Shown piece by piece: positions 1 to 10,082 of a DNA stretch of 64,000 nucleotides. The translations under genes and the position numbers were made by a program. The number at the start of each line of letters is the position of its first letter. The first letter of the stretch is position 1. The DNA is from Cellulomonas fengjieae (GTDB taxonomy: Bacteria; Actinomycetota; Actinomycetes; Actinomycetales; Cellulomonadaceae): the NCBI RefSeq assembly GCF_018388465.1, contig NZ_CP074404.1:2480001-2544000 (forward strand), given 5' to 3'. The notes under the pieces are model-generated. The model did no database searches. It was not told the DNA's origin and saw only the letters and a list, made by a program, of their open reading frames with translations.

Positions 1-192
1 ACGAACCGCGTCGATCTGCACGAAGGTGGGCTCCGGGTCTTCCCGTGGATCGAGGCCCGGGCACGTCCAGAGGCTCTCGCCGGCGGTCGAGAGGATGTCC
101 TCGGTCAGGTTGCGCAACGTCTCTCGGCGCAGCTTGAGCTTGCGGGTCGTCGACGCGACCGGCTCCGGCTCCTCGTTCATGATCTCGTCCAT
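1..192 (-). CDS. Small peptide, possible RiPP (lanthipeptide-like) precursor, truncated at window edge
   Basis: Reading leftward from the ATG at 192, 64 codons stay open to the window edge, so the C-terminus is missing. The peptide opens with an acidic stretch. Residues 17-30 read RKLKLRRETLRNLT and are followed by EDIL, the basic 'KLxLxxETLRxL' pattern seen in leader peptides of several lanthipeptide-like precursors. WTCPG (residues 42-46) contains the only Cys visible. An in-frame ATG at 180 is an alternative start; a GGGGGGAC stretch lies before the 192 start. The leader resemblance is by eye. No modification enzyme is visible because the neighbouring DNA is outside the window. It could also be an unrelated small acidic protein. 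Confidence 0.5.
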   Translation of the reverse strand, partial: MDEIMNEEPEPVASTTRKLKLRRETLRNLTEDILSTAGESLWTCPGLDPREDPEPTFVQIDAVR

Positions 193-560
<368 letters not shown>

Positions 561-604
561 GCAGCCCCCCGGAGGGAACCACTTACGCCCGTAGGCGCTC
601 GGCG

Positions 605-610
605 AGTCTA
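605..610 (-). promoter_or_regulatory. Candidate -10 element of the tRNA-Ala gene
   Basis: TAGACT on the minus strand lies 44 bases before the tRNA 5' end and matches a common actinobacterial -10 hexamer. The -35 side is weak (TAGCGT with an 18-base spacer). Confidence 0.4.
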
Positions 611-631
611 GATCGAACGCGGGCCCAAACG

Positions 632-1330
632 CTAATCGGGGTCGCGCGTCTCGGAGTCGGCGTCGGAGTCGTGCGTCGTGTCCGGTCCGGCGTTCCAGTC
701 GGTCGACGCGTCGGTCGGGCCGATGTTGTAGCTGACCATCCGCCACGACGGCGCGTAGGCGCCGCGCGTGGCCACGAGCTCGGTCCAGTGCGCGTTGAGC
801 ATGCCCGAGAAGCCGTGCCAGTCGGTCGGCATGCCGAGCAGGTCCCCGACGCCGCAGCTGATCGCGGAGCCGTGCGAGACGACGACCAGGGTGTCCCCCG
901 GGCCGAGCGCGGCGGCGTGCTCGAGGATGCCCTCACGCACCCGCCGGGCGACCTCCGCGCGCGTCTCGGCACCGACCCCCTCGGGCTGGCCGCCGGCCCG
1001 CCAGACGGCGAACTCGTCGGGCCAGTCGCGCCGGAGGTCCTCCCCCGTCAGCCCTTCCCAGACACCGAACGCCCGCTCGCGCAGCCGGGGGTCGACCACG
1101 AGGTCGAGCCCGGCAGCGCGGCCGAGGAAGCTCGCGGTCTCGTGCGCGCGGCTCAGGTCCGACGTGACGATCACGGTGGGCTCGTGCCGCGAGAGCAGGT
1201 GCGCGGCGGCGGTGCGCGCCTGCCAGCGGCCGACCGCGTCGAGCGGGATGTCCACCTGGCCCTGGAGCCGCGCCTCCGAGTTGTACGCGGTGCGGCCGTG
1301 GCGGACCAGCAGCAGACGGCCGGCGGTCAC
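632..1330 (-). CDS. Histidine phosphatase family protein (phosphoglycerate mutase-like)
   Basis: A 232-residue member of the histidine phosphatase superfamily. The catalytic signature LVRHGRTAYNS begins at residue 8, with the phospho-accepting His at 11. A second conserved His occurs in VVVSHGSA near residue 155. The GTG start at 1330 shares bases with the TGA stop of rsfS (GTGA overlap), so the two are translationally coupled. Upstream in-frame codons give only arginine-rich shadow sequence. In this gene neighbourhood such proteins are often annotated as glucosyl-3-phosphoglycerate phosphatase or simply phosphoglycerate mutase. The substrate cannot be told from sequence. The C-terminal 30 residues are acidic and probably disordered. 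Confidence 0.88.
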   Translation of the reverse strand: MTAGRLLLVRHGRTAYNSEARLQGQVDIPLDAVGRWQARTAAAHLLSRHEPTVIVTSDLSRAHETASFLGRAAGLDLVVDPRLRERAFGVWEGLTGEDLRRDWPDEFAVWRAGGQPEGVGAETRAEVARRVREGILEHAAALGPGDTLVVVSHGSAISCGVGDLLGMPTDWHGFSGMLNAHWTELVATRGAYAPSWRMVSYNIGPTDASTDWNAGPDTTHDSDADSETRDPD

Positions 1331-1716
1331 GCCTCGGTGCCCTCGTCGGTCCCCCGCGCGTCGGCGGGCAGCTCGATGACAGGGCAGTCCTTCCACAACC
1401 GCTCGAGGGCGTAGTAGACGCGGTCCTCCGCGTGCTGCACGTGCACCACGACGTCGCCGAAGTCCACCAGCACCCAACGGCCTGCGGCCTTGCCCTCGCG
1501 GCGGATCGGCTTGGCGCCGAGGTGGAACAGCGCCTCCTCGACCGCGTCGACGATCGCGCCGACCTGGCGCTCGTTGGTGCCGGAGGCGATCAGGAAGACG
1601 TCGGTGAGCACGAGCTGCTCGCTGACGTCCAGCGCGATGATCTCCTCGGCCTTGATGTCGGAAGCGGCACGAGCCGCCGCCAGGGCCAGCTCGATCGCAC
1701 GTTCGGTCGCAGCCAC
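1327..1716 (-). CDS. rsfS: Ribosomal silencing factor RsfS (Iojap family)
   Basis: A 129-residue protein of the RsfS/Iojap family, which binds ribosomal protein L14 and blocks subunit joining under nutrient limitation. The family core (IALDVSEQLVLTDVFLIASG, then RQVGAIVDAVEE and GRWVLVDFGDVVVHV) is complete. The GTG start at 1716 has AGGAGA upstream at good spacing. The gene sits in the nadD-(membrane protein)-rsfS-phosphatase order usual in actinobacteria and overlaps the phosphatase start by four bases. Confidence 0.95.
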   Translation of the reverse strand: MAATERAIELALAAARAASDIKAEEIIALDVSEQLVLTDVFLIASGTNERQVGAIVDAVEEALFHLGAKPIRREGKAAGRWVLVDFGDVVVHVQHAEDRVYYALERLWKDCPVIELPADARGTDEGTEA

Positions 1717-1760
1717 AGGTCTCCTAGGTTCGGGTCAGGTTCAGGTCAGGGTCGAGCAGG

Positions 1761-3104
1761 TCAGGAGGGGCCGACGGGCAGGCCCGACGCCGTGGGGGTC
1801 GTGGACGACTGCGCGGCAGTGGAGCCCGGGTCGTCGTCCGAGCCGTTGTTCAGCAGCAGCACGATGAGGAAGCCGAGCACGAATGCCACCAGGGCCAGCA
1901 CGATGAGGTGCAGCCACGTGTACGGGTGGCGAGGCCGCTCGTCGTCGTAGTCGTCGTCCTCGTCGTCGTCGTACTCGTCGTCCCGGGGCTCGGCGGCCGG
2001 ACGGCCCGGCCGGTCGGGGGCCACCGCGACCGGTTCGCCGCCTCGCGGGGCAGGCAGCTCGCCGGCTGACAGGCCGGTGGGAGCCCACGCCGCAGGGGCA
2101 GCCGGCTCGGCCGCGGGCGTCGGCGCGGCGGTCCAGCTGCGCTGGGCCGGCGCGTCGGGCCGGCTCGTCACCGGGCCCGCGGAGGTCCGCGCCGGTGTGG
2201 GCTGCCACGACGGCGCGGCGGTGGCGGACGCAGGTGCGGGCTGCTGCGGGGCTGCCGGTGGCCGCGGGGAGCCGGGCTGGGCCGTGCGGGCGGGACCGGC
2301 TGCTGCGGCGGCGGCCCAGCTGGGGCCGTCGCGGCGCACGGTCGGCGGCGTGGCGCCGGGCTGCGAGGCGTCCGTCGACCGCTCCGGCGACGCAGCACGG
2401 GTCGCGGGCGTCGGAGCCCAGCCCCCACCGGTGGCGGAGCCGGTCTGGTCGGTCCCGCGCTGACCCCACGGCGTCGGGGACCCGGGTGCGGGTCGGACGG
2501 CGGGTTCGACGGGCGCGGCGGCCCCCGGGCGCGATGCCGCGCTCTGCGGGGCTGCCGGGGCTGGACGTGACGCGGGCCGCTCGGCGCCCGGGGTGGCGGG
2601 GCGGGACGTTCCCGGGGCAGCGGGGCGCTGGGCATCCGGGGCGGCCGGGCGCTGGGCGCTCGGGGTAGTCGGGCGCTGGGCTCCCGGCGCAGCGGGCCCA
2701 CGCCCGGCCGAGGACGGACCGTTCGGGTGCGAGGTCGCGGCGGAGCCGGTACCGCCCTGGCGCGGCGGCGCGGCCGGCCGGGTCGCCGCGGGTGCGGTCC
2801 ACGCCGGGGTGCCGGTGCCCGCCGACGCCGGGCGGGCGCTCGTGGGGTCGAGCGCCGTGTCACGGATCGACCGGCGGGAGCGCCCGCCGTCGCTGGCGGA
2901 CGTCGAGGCAGCCGTCCCGCGCGGGGGCGTCTCGTCGGCACCACCCTGGCCACGCATCGCGCGGCGGGACACCGGGCCGTCGGCACGGGGGGCCGTGGCC
3001 GCCTGACCGGCCGGGGCCCCGGGCTCGGGTGCAGGCCCCGGGACGGAACCCGTCTCGGGGTTGCGGTGGAGGTCGCGACGTCGGCGCCGCTCCGGTTCAC
3101 TCAT
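1761..3104 (-). CDS. Proline/alanine-rich disordered protein with one C-terminal membrane helix
   Basis: A 447-residue protein of unknown function. Residues 1-360 are low complexity, rich in Pro, Ala, Arg, Ser and Thr. They include a run of near-repeats of the type [20 protein letters not shown] around residues 150-175. A very acidic patch ([15 protein letters not shown]) around residue 385 precedes one hydrophobic helix ([19 protein letters not shown]), then a short polar tail. This predicts a cytoplasmic disordered domain anchored in the membrane. It overlaps the nadD stop by four bases (ATGA). In Streptomyces the gene between nadD and rsfS is a LytR-CpsA-Psr protein; no LCP domain is visible here. 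Confidence 0.75.
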   Translation of the reverse strand: MSEPERRRRRDLHRNPETGSVPGPAPEPGAPAGQAATAPRADGPVSRRAMRGQGGADETPPRGTAASTSASDGGRSRRSIRDTALDPTSARPASAGTGTPAWTAPAATRPAAPPRQGGTGSAATSHPNGPSSAGRGPAAPGAQRPTTPSAQRPAAPDAQRPAAPGTSRPATPGAERPASRPAPAAPQSAASRPGAAAPVEPAVRPAPGSPTPWGQRGTDQTGSATGGGWAPTPATRAASPERSTDASQPGATPPTVRRDGPSWAAAAAAGPARTAQPGSPRPPAAPQQPAPASATAAPSWQPTPARTSAGPVTSRPDAPAQRSWTAAPTPAAEPAAPAAWAPTGLSAGELPAPRGGEPVAVAPDRPGRPAAEPRDDEYDDDEDDDYDDERPRHPYTWLHLIVLALVAFVLGFLIVLLLNNGSDDDPGSTAAQSSTTPTASGLPVGPS

Positions 3105-3706
3105 GACTGACCTCGATACAACCTGTGCTTGGCGATGTACTGGACGACCCCGTCGGGGACGAGGTACCAGACCGGCTGTCCGGCCCGTTCACGTGCACGG
3201 ACGTCGGTCGAGGAGATCGCCATGGCAGGGACCTCCAGGACGTGGACGCGATCACCGGGAAGCCCGTCGACCGTCAGCGCGTGCCCGGGGCGGGTGACCG
3301 CCACGAACTGCGCCATCGCGAAGAGCTCCTCGGCATCCTTCCACGTGAGGATCTGAGCGATGGCGTCCGCACCCGTGATGAAGAGAAGTTCGGCGTCCGG
3401 ACGCGCGGCCTTGAGGTCCCGGAGGGTGTCGACGGTGTACGTCACACCCGATCGGTCCACATCCACCCGGCTCACCGTGAACCGGGGGTTCGATGCCGTG
3501 GCGATGACCGTCATCAGGTAGCGGTGCTCCGCCGCGGTGACGCCGTGGTCGACCTTGAACGCCGGGTGACCCGTCGGCACGAACACGACCTCGTCGAGGT
3601 CGAACCGCGAGGCGACCTCGCTGGCGGCAACGAGGTGGCCGTGGTGGATGGGGTCGAACGTGCCACCCATCACTCCCAGGCGTGTCCTGCGCTGCCGCTG
3701 CGTCAT
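3101..3706 (-). CDS. nadD: Nicotinate-nucleotide adenylyltransferase
   Basis: A 201-residue NadD, which converts nicotinate mononucleotide and ATP to deamido-NAD in NAD synthesis. The nucleotidyltransferase signature [11 protein letters not shown] is at residues 14-24 and the second motif ISSTDVR is near residue 180. Length is normal for the family. It overlaps the downstream membrane-protein gene by an ATGA junction. A 50-residue membrane protein gene lies just upstream. Confidence 0.96.
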   Translation of the reverse strand: MTQRQRRTRLGVMGGTFDPIHHGHLVAASEVASRFDLDEVVFVPTGHPAFKVDHGVTAAEHRYLMTVIATASNPRFTVSRVDVDRSGVTYTVDTLRDLKAARPDAELLFITGADAIAQILTWKDAEELFAMAQFVAVTRPGHALTVDGLPGDRVHVLEVPAMAISSTDVRARERAGQPVWYLVPDGVVQYIAKHRLYRGQS

Positions 3707-3732
3707 CGATCCGGTGCCCCTCGATGCGTCGG

Positions 3733-3885
3733 TCAGTGGCGCGTCCAGACGTTGCGGAAGGCGAACGTGATCAGCAGGAGCGCGACGAGGCCGACGAACG
3801 CACCGGCACCGAAGACGACCGGCGGGAAGGGCAGCTCGATGCCGTGCTCGGCGGCCTCAGCAGCGGCGATCAGGGCAGCATGCAC
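3733..3885 (-). CDS. Small conserved-looking membrane protein (50 residues)
   Basis: Starting at GTG 3885, the protein opens [15 protein letters not shown] and ends [10 protein letters not shown]. It has a central hydrophobic helix (roughly residues 23-43, with [18 protein letters not shown]). A textbook GGAGGAAC ribosome-binding site ends three bases before the GTG, which makes a real gene likely despite its size. It lies between proA and nadD on the same strand, a place where other actinobacteria also carry a tiny membrane protein. Function is unknown. Confidence 0.8.
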   Translation of the reverse strand: MHAALIAAAEAAEHGIELPFPPVVFGAGAFVGLVALLLITFAFRNVWTRH

Positions 3886-3940
3886 GTCGTTCCTCCAGGG
3901 GGTGATCGGGGGGATCAGTGTCGCACGGCGGACTGGGCCC

Positions 3941-5236
3941 TCAGGGTCGGACGTGCCCGTCGCCGTGCACGATCCACTTGGTCGTCGTCAGCTCACCGAG
4001 CCCCATCGGGCCGCGGGCGTGCAGCTTCTGCGTGGAGATGCCGATCTCCGCGCCGAGCCCCAGCTGGCCGCCGTCGGTGAACCGCGTCGAGGCGTTGACC
4101 ATGACCGCCGCGGAGTCGACCTCGGCGACGAACCGCTCGGACGCCGCCAGGTCCCGCGTGACGATCGCCTCCGTGTGCCCGGAGCTCCACACGCGGATGT
4201 GCTCCAGTGCGTCGTCGAGCGAGTCGACCACCCGGACGGCGAGGTCGAGCGACAGGTACTCGCGCGCCCAGTCGTCGTCGGTGGCCGGCTCGCAGGCCGC
4301 CTCCTCCGGCGCGAGCGCGAGCGTCGCCTCGTCGCCGTGGATGGTCACGCCCTCGTCGGCCAGCATCGCCAGGGCGACGGGCAGGAACTCGTCGGCGACC
4401 GCCTCGTGCACCAGGAGCGTCTCGGCGGCGTTGCAGACCCCGACGCGCTGCGTCTTGGAGTTCAGCAGGATGGCGACGGCGACCGCCAGGTCCGCCGTCT
4501 CGTCGACGTAGACGTGCACGTTGCCGACGCCCGTCTCGACCACCGGCACGGTGGACTCGCGCACGACGGTCTGGATGAGGTCCGCCCCGCCGCGCGGGAC
4601 GAGCACGTCCACGAGCCCGCGGGCGTGCATGAGCGCCACTGCACCCTCGCGCCCCCAGGCGTCGATCGACTGCACGAGCGTGCCCGGGAGCCGCTGGGCG
4701 ACGAGCGCCCCGGACAGGACGTCCACGATGACCTCGTTGGTCGCCGCCGCGGCCGAGCCGCCCCGCAGGATGACCGCGTTCCCGCTCTTGAGCGCGAGCC
4801 CCGCGGCGTCCACGGTCACGTTGGGCCGGGCCTCGTAGATCATGCCGACGACGCCCATCGGCACGCGCACCTGGCGCATCCGCAGACCGTTGGGGAGGGT
4901 CTGGCCGCGCACGACCTCCCCGACGGGGTCCGGCAGCGCGGCCAGCTCGCGCAGGGCGCCCGCGATGGCCACGATGCGCTCCGGGGTGAGCTCCAGCCGG
5001 TCCAGCAGGCCGGGCGACGTGCCGGCGGCGCGACCTCGCTCCAGGTCCAGCGCGTTGGCGGCGACGATCTCGGGCGTCGCGACGACGAGGGCGTCCGCCA
5101 TCGCGTGCAGCGCCGCGTCCTTGGTGGCACGGGTGGCGGTGGCGAGCCGCCGGGACGCGGTCTTGGCCCGCTCCGCCACGGCGCGGACCTGTGCGGTCAC
5201 GTCCGTCTGCACCTGCTGGTCGAGCGACGTCGTCAT
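3941..5236 (-). CDS. proA: Gamma-glutamyl phosphate reductase
   Basis: A 431-residue NADPH-dependent aldehyde dehydrogenase-fold enzyme that reduces gamma-glutamyl phosphate to glutamate semialdehyde in proline synthesis. The catalytic Cys is in [13 protein letters not shown]. The substrate and cofactor motifs [21 protein letters not shown] and [18 protein letters not shown] are intact. The ATG at 5236 follows a TACCCT hexamer after exactly six bases with no ribosome-binding site, suggesting a leaderless transcript from its own promoter. proB lies upstream on the same strand, separated by a GNAT gene. Confidence 0.96.
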   Translation of the reverse strand: MTTSLDQQVQTDVTAQVRAVAERAKTASRRLATATRATKDAALHAMADALVVATPEIVAANALDLERGRAAGTSPGLLDRLELTPERIVAIAGALRELAALPDPVGEVVRGQTLPNGLRMRQVRVPMGVVGMIYEARPNVTVDAAGLALKSGNAVILRGGSAAAATNEVIVDVLSGALVAQRLPGTLVQSIDAWGREGAVALMHARGLVDVLVPRGGADLIQTVVRESTVPVVETGVGNVHVYVDETADLAVAVAILLNSKTQRVGVCNAAETLLVHEAVADEFLPVALAMLADEGVTIHGDEATLALAPEEAACEPATDDDWAREYLSLDLAVRVVDSLDDALEHIRVWSSGHTEAIVTRDLAASERFVAEVDSAAVMVNASTRFTDGGQLGLGAEIGISTQKLHARGPMGLGELTTTKWIVHGDGHVRP

Positions 5237-5242
5237 CGGACC

Positions 5243-5248
5243 AGGGTA
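5243..5248 (-). promoter_or_regulatory. Candidate -10 element for leaderless proA
   Basis: TACCCT on the minus strand, six bases before the ATG. A start site about seven bases downstream would place the first base of the mRNA at or next to the start codon. The -35 side is weak. Confidence 0.5.
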
Positions 5249-5279
5249 GACCTGGGCCCCATGCAGGCGGCACGACCCG

Positions 5280-6221
5280 TCAGTCGAGCTGCTCCACCTT
5301 CGCGTAGGTCGCCGTCGTCCTGGTCTCGACGAAGCCGAGCGAGGCGTACATCTCTCCCGCCCCGGTCGGGTTCACCGAGTCGACCTCGAGCTCGACGACG
5401 TCGTAGTCGCCCGAGGCGGCGGCCGCCGCGACCGTCCCCGCGAGGCACGCGCGGGCAAGTCCCCCGCCCCGGGCGGACTGTCGGGTCCCGACCAGGCTCA
5501 CGTACAGCTCGCGCGGGACCCACTGGGCCGTCAGGACGTACGCGAGGACCACGTCGCCGTCCCGGACGATCCGGGAGGTCTCCGGCCGGAAGGAGCGTGA
5601 GGTCACCATGTGGGTCCACTGCTCGACGGTCTGCGCCGTCGAGCCCCAGTGCGTCGCGAACGCGTCGTTGTGGGCCAGCCGGACGGCGTCGGCCAGATCG
5701 GGCCGGTACGGCTCCACCCGCGGGTCCGTCGCCGCGATCGGCGTCCCGGGAAGGGGCCTGGCCATCTCGGTGAAGTACCGCACGACCGAGTACCCCCGGT
5801 GCTCGAGCAACGGCCGCACCGGGTCGCCCTCGAGCCGGCCGCTCGAGCGCAGCTGGAGCGGCGCACCCGGGTGCCGCTGCGCGGACAGCTCGCGGGCGCG
5901 CGGCTCCATCCGGTCCATCAGCTCGGTGCCGATCCCCCGCGCACGCCACTGCGGGTGGACACCGCCGTCGAGGTTGGCGCGCACGTAGCCCTCGGCCGTG
6001 AGCGCCGCGCTCAGGCGGAGTTGGCCGTAGCCGACGAGCCGGTCCCCGTCCCACACCGCGATGCTGTCCCGCACACGGTCGAAGTCCTGCTCCTCGAGCT
6101 CCTCCGCGAGGTCCTCCGGTGCGTAGAACTCCTCGGTGCGGTCGACCGTGGCCAGCAGGTTGGTCAACTCCGACCAGGCCACGACGTCCGGGGTGTCCAG
6201 ATACGTCCAGCGCAGCGACAT
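5280..6221 (-). CDS. Tandem GNAT-domain acetyltransferase (mycothiol synthase-like architecture)
   Basis: A 313-residue protein with two GNAT folds in tandem. The first has acetyl-CoA motif [16 protein letters not shown] (about residues 88-103). The second has a degenerate version, [14 protein letters not shown] (about 247-260), followed by [15 protein letters not shown], the usual last GNAT strand. The arrangement recalls mycothiol synthase MshD, in which only one half is catalytic, but overall similarity is not enough to name it so. It sits between proB and proA. Substrate unknown. Confidence 0.8.
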   Translation of the reverse strand: MSLRWTYLDTPDVVAWSELTNLLATVDRTEEFYAPEDLAEELEEQDFDRVRDSIAVWDGDRLVGYGQLRLSAALTAEGYVRANLDGGVHPQWRARGIGTELMDRMEPRARELSAQRHPGAPLQLRSSGRLEGDPVRPLLEHRGYSVVRYFTEMARPLPGTPIAATDPRVEPYRPDLADAVRLAHNDAFATHWGSTAQTVEQWTHMVTSRSFRPETSRIVRDGDVVLAYVLTAQWVPRELYVSLVGTRQSARGGGLARACLAGTVAAAAASGDYDVVELEVDSVNPTGAGEMYASLGFVETRTTATYAKVEQLD

Positions 6222-6322
6222 GGGTGACCTTCCAGCGAGTTCGAGGGGCGGCTCGGTGCCGGGTTGCCGGCACGCACGAGCGAGCGCGCGCCGTGGCGCG
6301 CAGCCCCACGGACGTTACGGCG

Positions 6323-7471
6323 TCAGCGGCGCTCGCGCACCAGGACGAGGTCGTCGCGGTGGACCAGCTCGCGGTCGTAGCCCGGCCCCAGCGAGGCGCG
6401 CAGCTCCGAGGTCGAGCGACCCAGCAGGGGCGGCACCTCCTCGGCGTCGTAGGCGACCAGTCCCCGCGCCACCAGGATGCCGTCGGGGCCGACGAGCTCC
6501 ACCGGGTCGCCCGCCTCGAACGTTCCCTCCACGCCGGTGACACCGGCTGGCAGCAGCGAGGTGCCGCGCTCGAGCACGGCCCGGACGGCACCGGCGTCGA
6601 GCACGAGGCGCCCGCGGGTGTTCGCGGCGTGCGCGAGCCACAGCCGGCGGATCGACGTGCGCCGACCGGTCGCGGTGAAGAACGTTCCGACGTCCTGACC
6701 GGCCAGCGCCTGCGCCGCCTGAGCGGCAGACGTGAGCACCACGGGGACCCCGGACTGGGTGGCGATGGCGACGGACTCCAGCTTGGTCACCATGCCGCCC
6801 GTGCCGACCGCGCTCCCCCGCGACGCCACGTCGATGCCCTCCAGGTCCCGCGCGTCGACGACGGACGCGATGCGGCGCGACCCGTCGCGCGACGGAGGGC
6901 CCGTGTAGAGCGAGTCCACGTCGCTGAGCAGCAGCAGCGCGTCCGCGTGCACCAGGTGCGACACGAGCGCCGCGAGCCGGTCGTTGTCGCCGAACCGGAT
7001 CTCGTCGGTGGCCACGGCGTCGTTCTCGTTGATCACCGGGACGATGCCGAGGTCGAGGAGACGGGTCAGCGCCCGGTGCGCGTTGCGGTAGTGCACGCGA
7101 CGCACCGTGTCGTCCGCGGTCAGCAGCACCTGGCCCACCTGCAGCCCGTGCCGGGCGAAGGCCGCGGTGTAGTGCGCCACCAGGAGCCCCTGCCCGACCG
7201 ACGCGGCGGCCTGCTGGGTGGCCAGGTCCCGGGGGCGGGTAGCGAGTCCGAGCGGGCCGATCCCGGCGGCGATGGCACCCGAGGACACCAGGACGACCTG
7301 TCCGCCGGCGGCGCGGCGCTCGGCGAGCACGTCCACCAGGGCGTTCAGCCGCTCGGGGGCGAGCCGCCCCCCGGGTCCGGTCAAGGAGGACGAGCCGATC
7401 TTGACGACCACCCGGGACGCCGAGGCCAGCTGCTGGCGTTCGGTCAGGACGGTGGCGGTCACAGTCGGCAT
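6323..7471 (-). CDS. proB: Glutamate 5-kinase with C-terminal PUA domain
   Basis: A 382-residue enzyme that phosphorylates L-glutamate at the gamma-carboxyl, the first step of proline synthesis. The amino-acid kinase domain begins VVVKIGSSSLTGPGG and contains VLLVSSGAIAAG-like, VPVINENDAV and GTGGMVTKLESV motifs. Residues about 285-382 form the PUA domain (GRLVLDAGAVRAVL to the end). Proline feedback inhibition is expected from the family. obgE lies upstream with a 57-base gap. Confidence 0.96.
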   Translation of the reverse strand: MPTVTATVLTERQQLASASRVVVKIGSSSLTGPGGRLAPERLNALVDVLAERRAAGGQVVLVSSGAIAAGIGPLGLATRPRDLATQQAAASVGQGLLVAHYTAAFARHGLQVGQVLLTADDTVRRVHYRNAHRALTRLLDLGIVPVINENDAVATDEIRFGDNDRLAALVSHLVHADALLLLSDVDSLYTGPPSRDGSRRIASVVDARDLEGIDVASRGSAVGTGGMVTKLESVAIATQSGVPVVLTSAAQAAQALAGQDVGTFFTATGRRTSIRRLWLAHAANTRGRLVLDAGAVRAVLERGTSLLPAGVTGVEGTFEAGDPVELVGPDGILVARGLVAYDAEEVPPLLGRSTSELRASLGPGYDRELVHRDDLVLVRERR

Positions 7472-7528
7472 TCTGCCGGGTGGCAGCCGCAGGTCACGCG
7501 CATATCCGCCGGCCGGACACGCCCGGAC

Positions 7529-9052
7529 TCAGCGCTCGGCCGCATCCGTCCAGACGCCGGCCTCGCGCTCGGTCCACAGCTCCTCGCGCGCCTCCGTCTT
7601 GGCGTCCATGCGCTCCTTGTACTCCTGACGCTTCTCGCCACGCGTCGGGCGCGAGCGGTCCTCGATCCGCAGGTCGACACCGCGCGGGCCGCCGAGGAAC
7701 TCGGATCCCGTCATGAGCGTCGGCTCCCAGTCGAAGACGACCGCGTTGTGCTCCGGCCCGATGCGGACCTCGTCGCCGGCGACCGCACCCGCGGCGAACA
7801 GCCGGTCCTCGACGCCCAGGCGGGCGAGCCGGTCCGCCAGGTAGCCGACGGCCTCGTCGTTGGAGAAGTCGGTCTGCCGGACCCAGCGCTCCGGCTTCTC
7901 GCCGCGCACCCAGAAGTACACGCCCTGGCCGTCGACCTCGCGCCGCGTCACCGTGAAGCCCGCGTCGTCGACCGCCTTGGGGCGCAGGACGACTCGGGTG
8001 TTCTCGGGCACCGGCGCCTCGCGGCGAGCCTTGTCGACGATCTCCCCGAGCGCGAAGGTCAGCGGTCGCAGGCCTTCGTGGCTGGCGGTCGACACCTCGA
8101 AGACGCGGAACCCGCGGGCCTCGAGGTCCGGCTTGACCAGCTCGGCGAGGTCGCGAGCCTCGGGAACGTCGATCTTGTTGAGCACGACGACCTGCGGGCG
8201 CTCGAGGAGCGGTACGCGACCGCCCTCGATCGACAGGTCGCCCGCGTAGGTGCGCAGCTCGGCCTCGATGTCGTCGAGGTCGGACAGCGGGTCGCGGTCG
8301 GGCTCCAGGGTCGCGCAGTCGAGCACGTGCACGATGACCGCGCACCGCTCGATGTGACGGAGGAACTCCAGCCCGAGGCCCCGCCCCTCCGAGGCGCCCG
8401 GGATGAGCCCGGGCACGTCGGCGACCGTGTACCGCGCGCCACCGGCCTGCACCACACCGAGGTTCGGCACCAGGGTGGTGAACGGGTAGTCCGCGATCTT
8501 GGGCCGCGCAGCCGAGATGGCGGCCACGAGGCTGGACTTGCCGGCGCTCGGGTAGCCGACCAGCGCGACGTCGGCGATCGTCTTGAGCTCGAGGACGATG
8601 TCCTGCTCGGTACCGGGCTCGCCCAGCAGCGCGAAGCCGGGGGCCTTGCGCCGCTGCGAGGCGAGCGCGGCGTTGCCGAGTCCCCCGCGGCCGCCCTGCG
8701 CAGCGACGTACTGCGCGCCGACGCCGACGAGGTCGGCCAGGACGGTGCCGTCGGTCGACTTCACGACGGTCCCGTCGGGAACGCCCAGCACCAGGTCGGC
8801 GCCCGTGGAGCCGGCCCGGTGGTCGCCCATGCCCTGGGTCCCGGACGGGGCGTGCCGGTGCGGGGAGTGGTGGTAGTCCAGCAGCGTGGTGACCTGCGGG
8901 TCCACCGCGATGATCACCGAGCCGCCGTTGCCGCCGTTGCCCCCGTCGGGTCCGGCGAGCGGCTTGAACTTCTCCCGGTGGATGGACGCACAACCGTGCC
9001 CACCGTCACCGCCGGTCGCGTGCAGCACGACCCGGTCGACGAATGTCACCAC
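7529..9052 (-). CDS. obgE: GTPase ObgE/CgtA
   Basis: A 507-residue Obg GTPase, essential for 50S ribosome maturation and stress signalling. Domains in order: the glycine-rich Obg fold ([17 protein letters not shown] region, residues 1-160); the G domain with P-loop [10 protein letters not shown]3 [12 protein letters not shown] and G4 NKID; and the C-terminal OCT domain (about 345-430). An acidic/basic tail follows. The GTG start has GGGAGG upstream. Gene order rplU-rpmA-obgE-proB is the common bacterial one. Confidence 0.97.
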   Translation of the reverse strand: MVTFVDRVVLHATGGDGGHGCASIHREKFKPLAGPDGGNGGNGGSVIIAVDPQVTTLLDYHHSPHRHAPSGTQGMGDHRAGSTGADLVLGVPDGTVVKSTDGTVLADLVGVGAQYVAAQGGRGGLGNAALASQRRKAPGFALLGEPGTEQDIVLELKTIADVALVGYPSAGKSSLVAAISAARPKIADYPFTTLVPNLGVVQAGGARYTVADVPGLIPGASEGRGLGLEFLRHIERCAVIVHVLDCATLEPDRDPLSDLDDIEAELRTYAGDLSIEGGRVPLLERPQVVVLNKIDVPEARDLAELVKPDLEARGFRVFEVSTASHEGLRPLTFALGEIVDKARREAPVPENTRVVLRPKAVDDAGFTVTRREVDGQGVYFWVRGEKPERWVRQTDFSNDEAVGYLADRLARLGVEDRLFAAGAVAGDEVRIGPEHNAVVFDWEPTLMTGSEFLGGPRGVDLRIEDRSRPTRGEKRQEYKERMDAKTEAREELWTEREAGVWTDAAER

Positions 9053-9107
9053 GGCTGGACCTCCCTTGCCTTCACATGCCCTACTACGTCTCGATCCTCA
9101 CACGCAG

Positions 9108-9136
9108 AAGGGGCGCACCGCACCGGTGCGCCCCTT
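9108..9136 (-). terminator. Hairpin between rpmA and obgE
   Basis: AAGGGGCGCACC (9108-9119) pairs perfectly with GGTGCGCCCCTT (9125-9136) around a five-base loop. The 12-bp stem ends in AA/TT and looks like a terminator or attenuator that would limit read-through from rplU-rpmA into obgE. Confidence 0.7.
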
Positions 9137-9182
9137 CCACGAATGACCCGACGCGGACCGATGCCGCGTCGTCATGAACTGC

Positions 9183-9443
9183 TCAGACCTGCGCTGCCGC
9201 CACGATGTCGATGACCTTGCGGCCACGGCGCGTCCCGAAGGTCACGGCGCCGGGGGCGAGGGCGAACAGCGTGTCGTCGCCGCCACGGCCGACGTTGACG
9301 CCGGGGTGGAAGTGCGTGCCGCGCTGGCGGACGATGATCTCGCCGGCCTTGACGACCTGGCCACCGAAGCGCTTGACGCCCAGGCGCTGGGCGTTCGAGT
9401 CGCGACCGTTGCGCGAGGAGCTCGCGCCCTTCTTGTGTGCCAT
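9183..9443 (-). CDS. rpmA: 50S ribosomal protein L27
   Basis: An 86-residue L27 near the peptidyl transferase centre. It begins [18 protein letters not shown] after Met and has the full family pattern ([22 protein letters not shown]). There is no Firmicutes-type cleavable N-terminal extension. It is co-transcribed with rplU, 72 bases upstream. Confidence 0.98.
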   Translation of the reverse strand: MAHKKGASSSRNGRDSNAQRLGVKRFGGQVVKAGEIIVRQRGTHFHPGVNVGRGGDDTLFALAPGAVTFGTRRGRKVIDIVAAAQV

Positions 9444-9515
9444 GACGAACCTGCTTTCGTGCTCAGAGTGTGGAGGGCTGCGCGTGCCTGTGGCCGTACG
9501 GCCGACGGCGCGAGA

Positions 9516-9836
9516 TCAGGAGATGCCGGTGACCTTGAGGCGGGTCAGCTTCTGGCGGTGACCCTTGCGCACGCGGTAGCCGGTCTTGTTCTTGTACTTG
9601 AGGATGTCGATCTTGGGACCCTTCTCGTCCCGCACGACCTCCGCCGTCACCTTGACCTTGGCCAGGGCCTTGGCATCGGTGGTGACGCTCTCCCCGTCGA
9701 CGAGCAGCAGAGCGGTCAGCTCGATGGTCGACCCGGTCTGCGCGGCGAGGCGGTCGACGACGACGACGTCGCCCACCGCGACCTTCTCCTGGCGGCCGCC
9801 AGCCTTCACGATCGCGTACACCACGTTGCTGCTCAT
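9516..9836 (-). CDS. rplU: 50S ribosomal protein L21
   Basis: A 106-residue L21, an early-assembly 23S rRNA-binding protein. Typical start ([19 protein letters not shown]) and end ([24 protein letters not shown]). First gene of the rplU-rpmA operon. A strong promoter lies about 160 bases upstream, leaving a leader of about 150 bases. Confidence 0.98.
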   Translation of the reverse strand: MSSNVVYAIVKAGGRQEKVAVGDVVVVDRLAAQTGSTIELTALLLVDGESVTTDAKALAKVKVTAEVVRDEKGPKIDILKYKNKTGYRVRKGHRQKLTRLKVTGIS

Positions 9837-10082
9837 CTCTGCTCGTCGAACTACTTAGGTCACAATGCTCTGCGGTGCCCTGCCAGCGCCCGCGCACATC
9901 CCGCTGCCACCGAAATCATCCGGCCGTGGGGGTTCGCGTCGGCGCCGCTGCGGCGGCACACCTGACCAGCACGCACACGACGCGCCGACGATCTAGGGTA
10001 CGGACCCCACGGCGCACGGTCAAACCTGGCGGGCGCCCCGCGGCTCCGACGTGACGGAACGCACGTCGAACCCCGCGCGACG
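9837..10082 (-). other. rplU leader and upstream region
   Basis: No gene is seen. The segment holds the rplU promoter at 9995-10023 and a transcribed leader of about 150 bases. L21 leader RNAs are known in other bacteria, but I did not identify a specific fold here. Confidence 0.5.
9995..10023 (-). promoter_or_regulatory. Promoter of rplU-rpmA
   Basis: On the minus strand, TTGACC (10018-10023) is separated by exactly 17 bases from TACCCT (9995-10000). This is a near-ideal housekeeping promoter for the ribosomal protein operon, with a predicted start near 9988. Confidence 0.75.

Noticed and set aside
3125..5773. 882-codon plus-strand open frame
   Set aside because: Antisense to nadD, proA and the GNAT gene, with the composition of a shadow frame and no recognisable domain.
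6119..9214. 1031-codon plus-strand open frame
   Set aside because: Antisense to proB and obgE, both unmistakable.
9837..9994. Riboswitch or structured L21 leader
   Set aside because: A transcribed leader is likely, but I could not find a specific conserved fold by eye.
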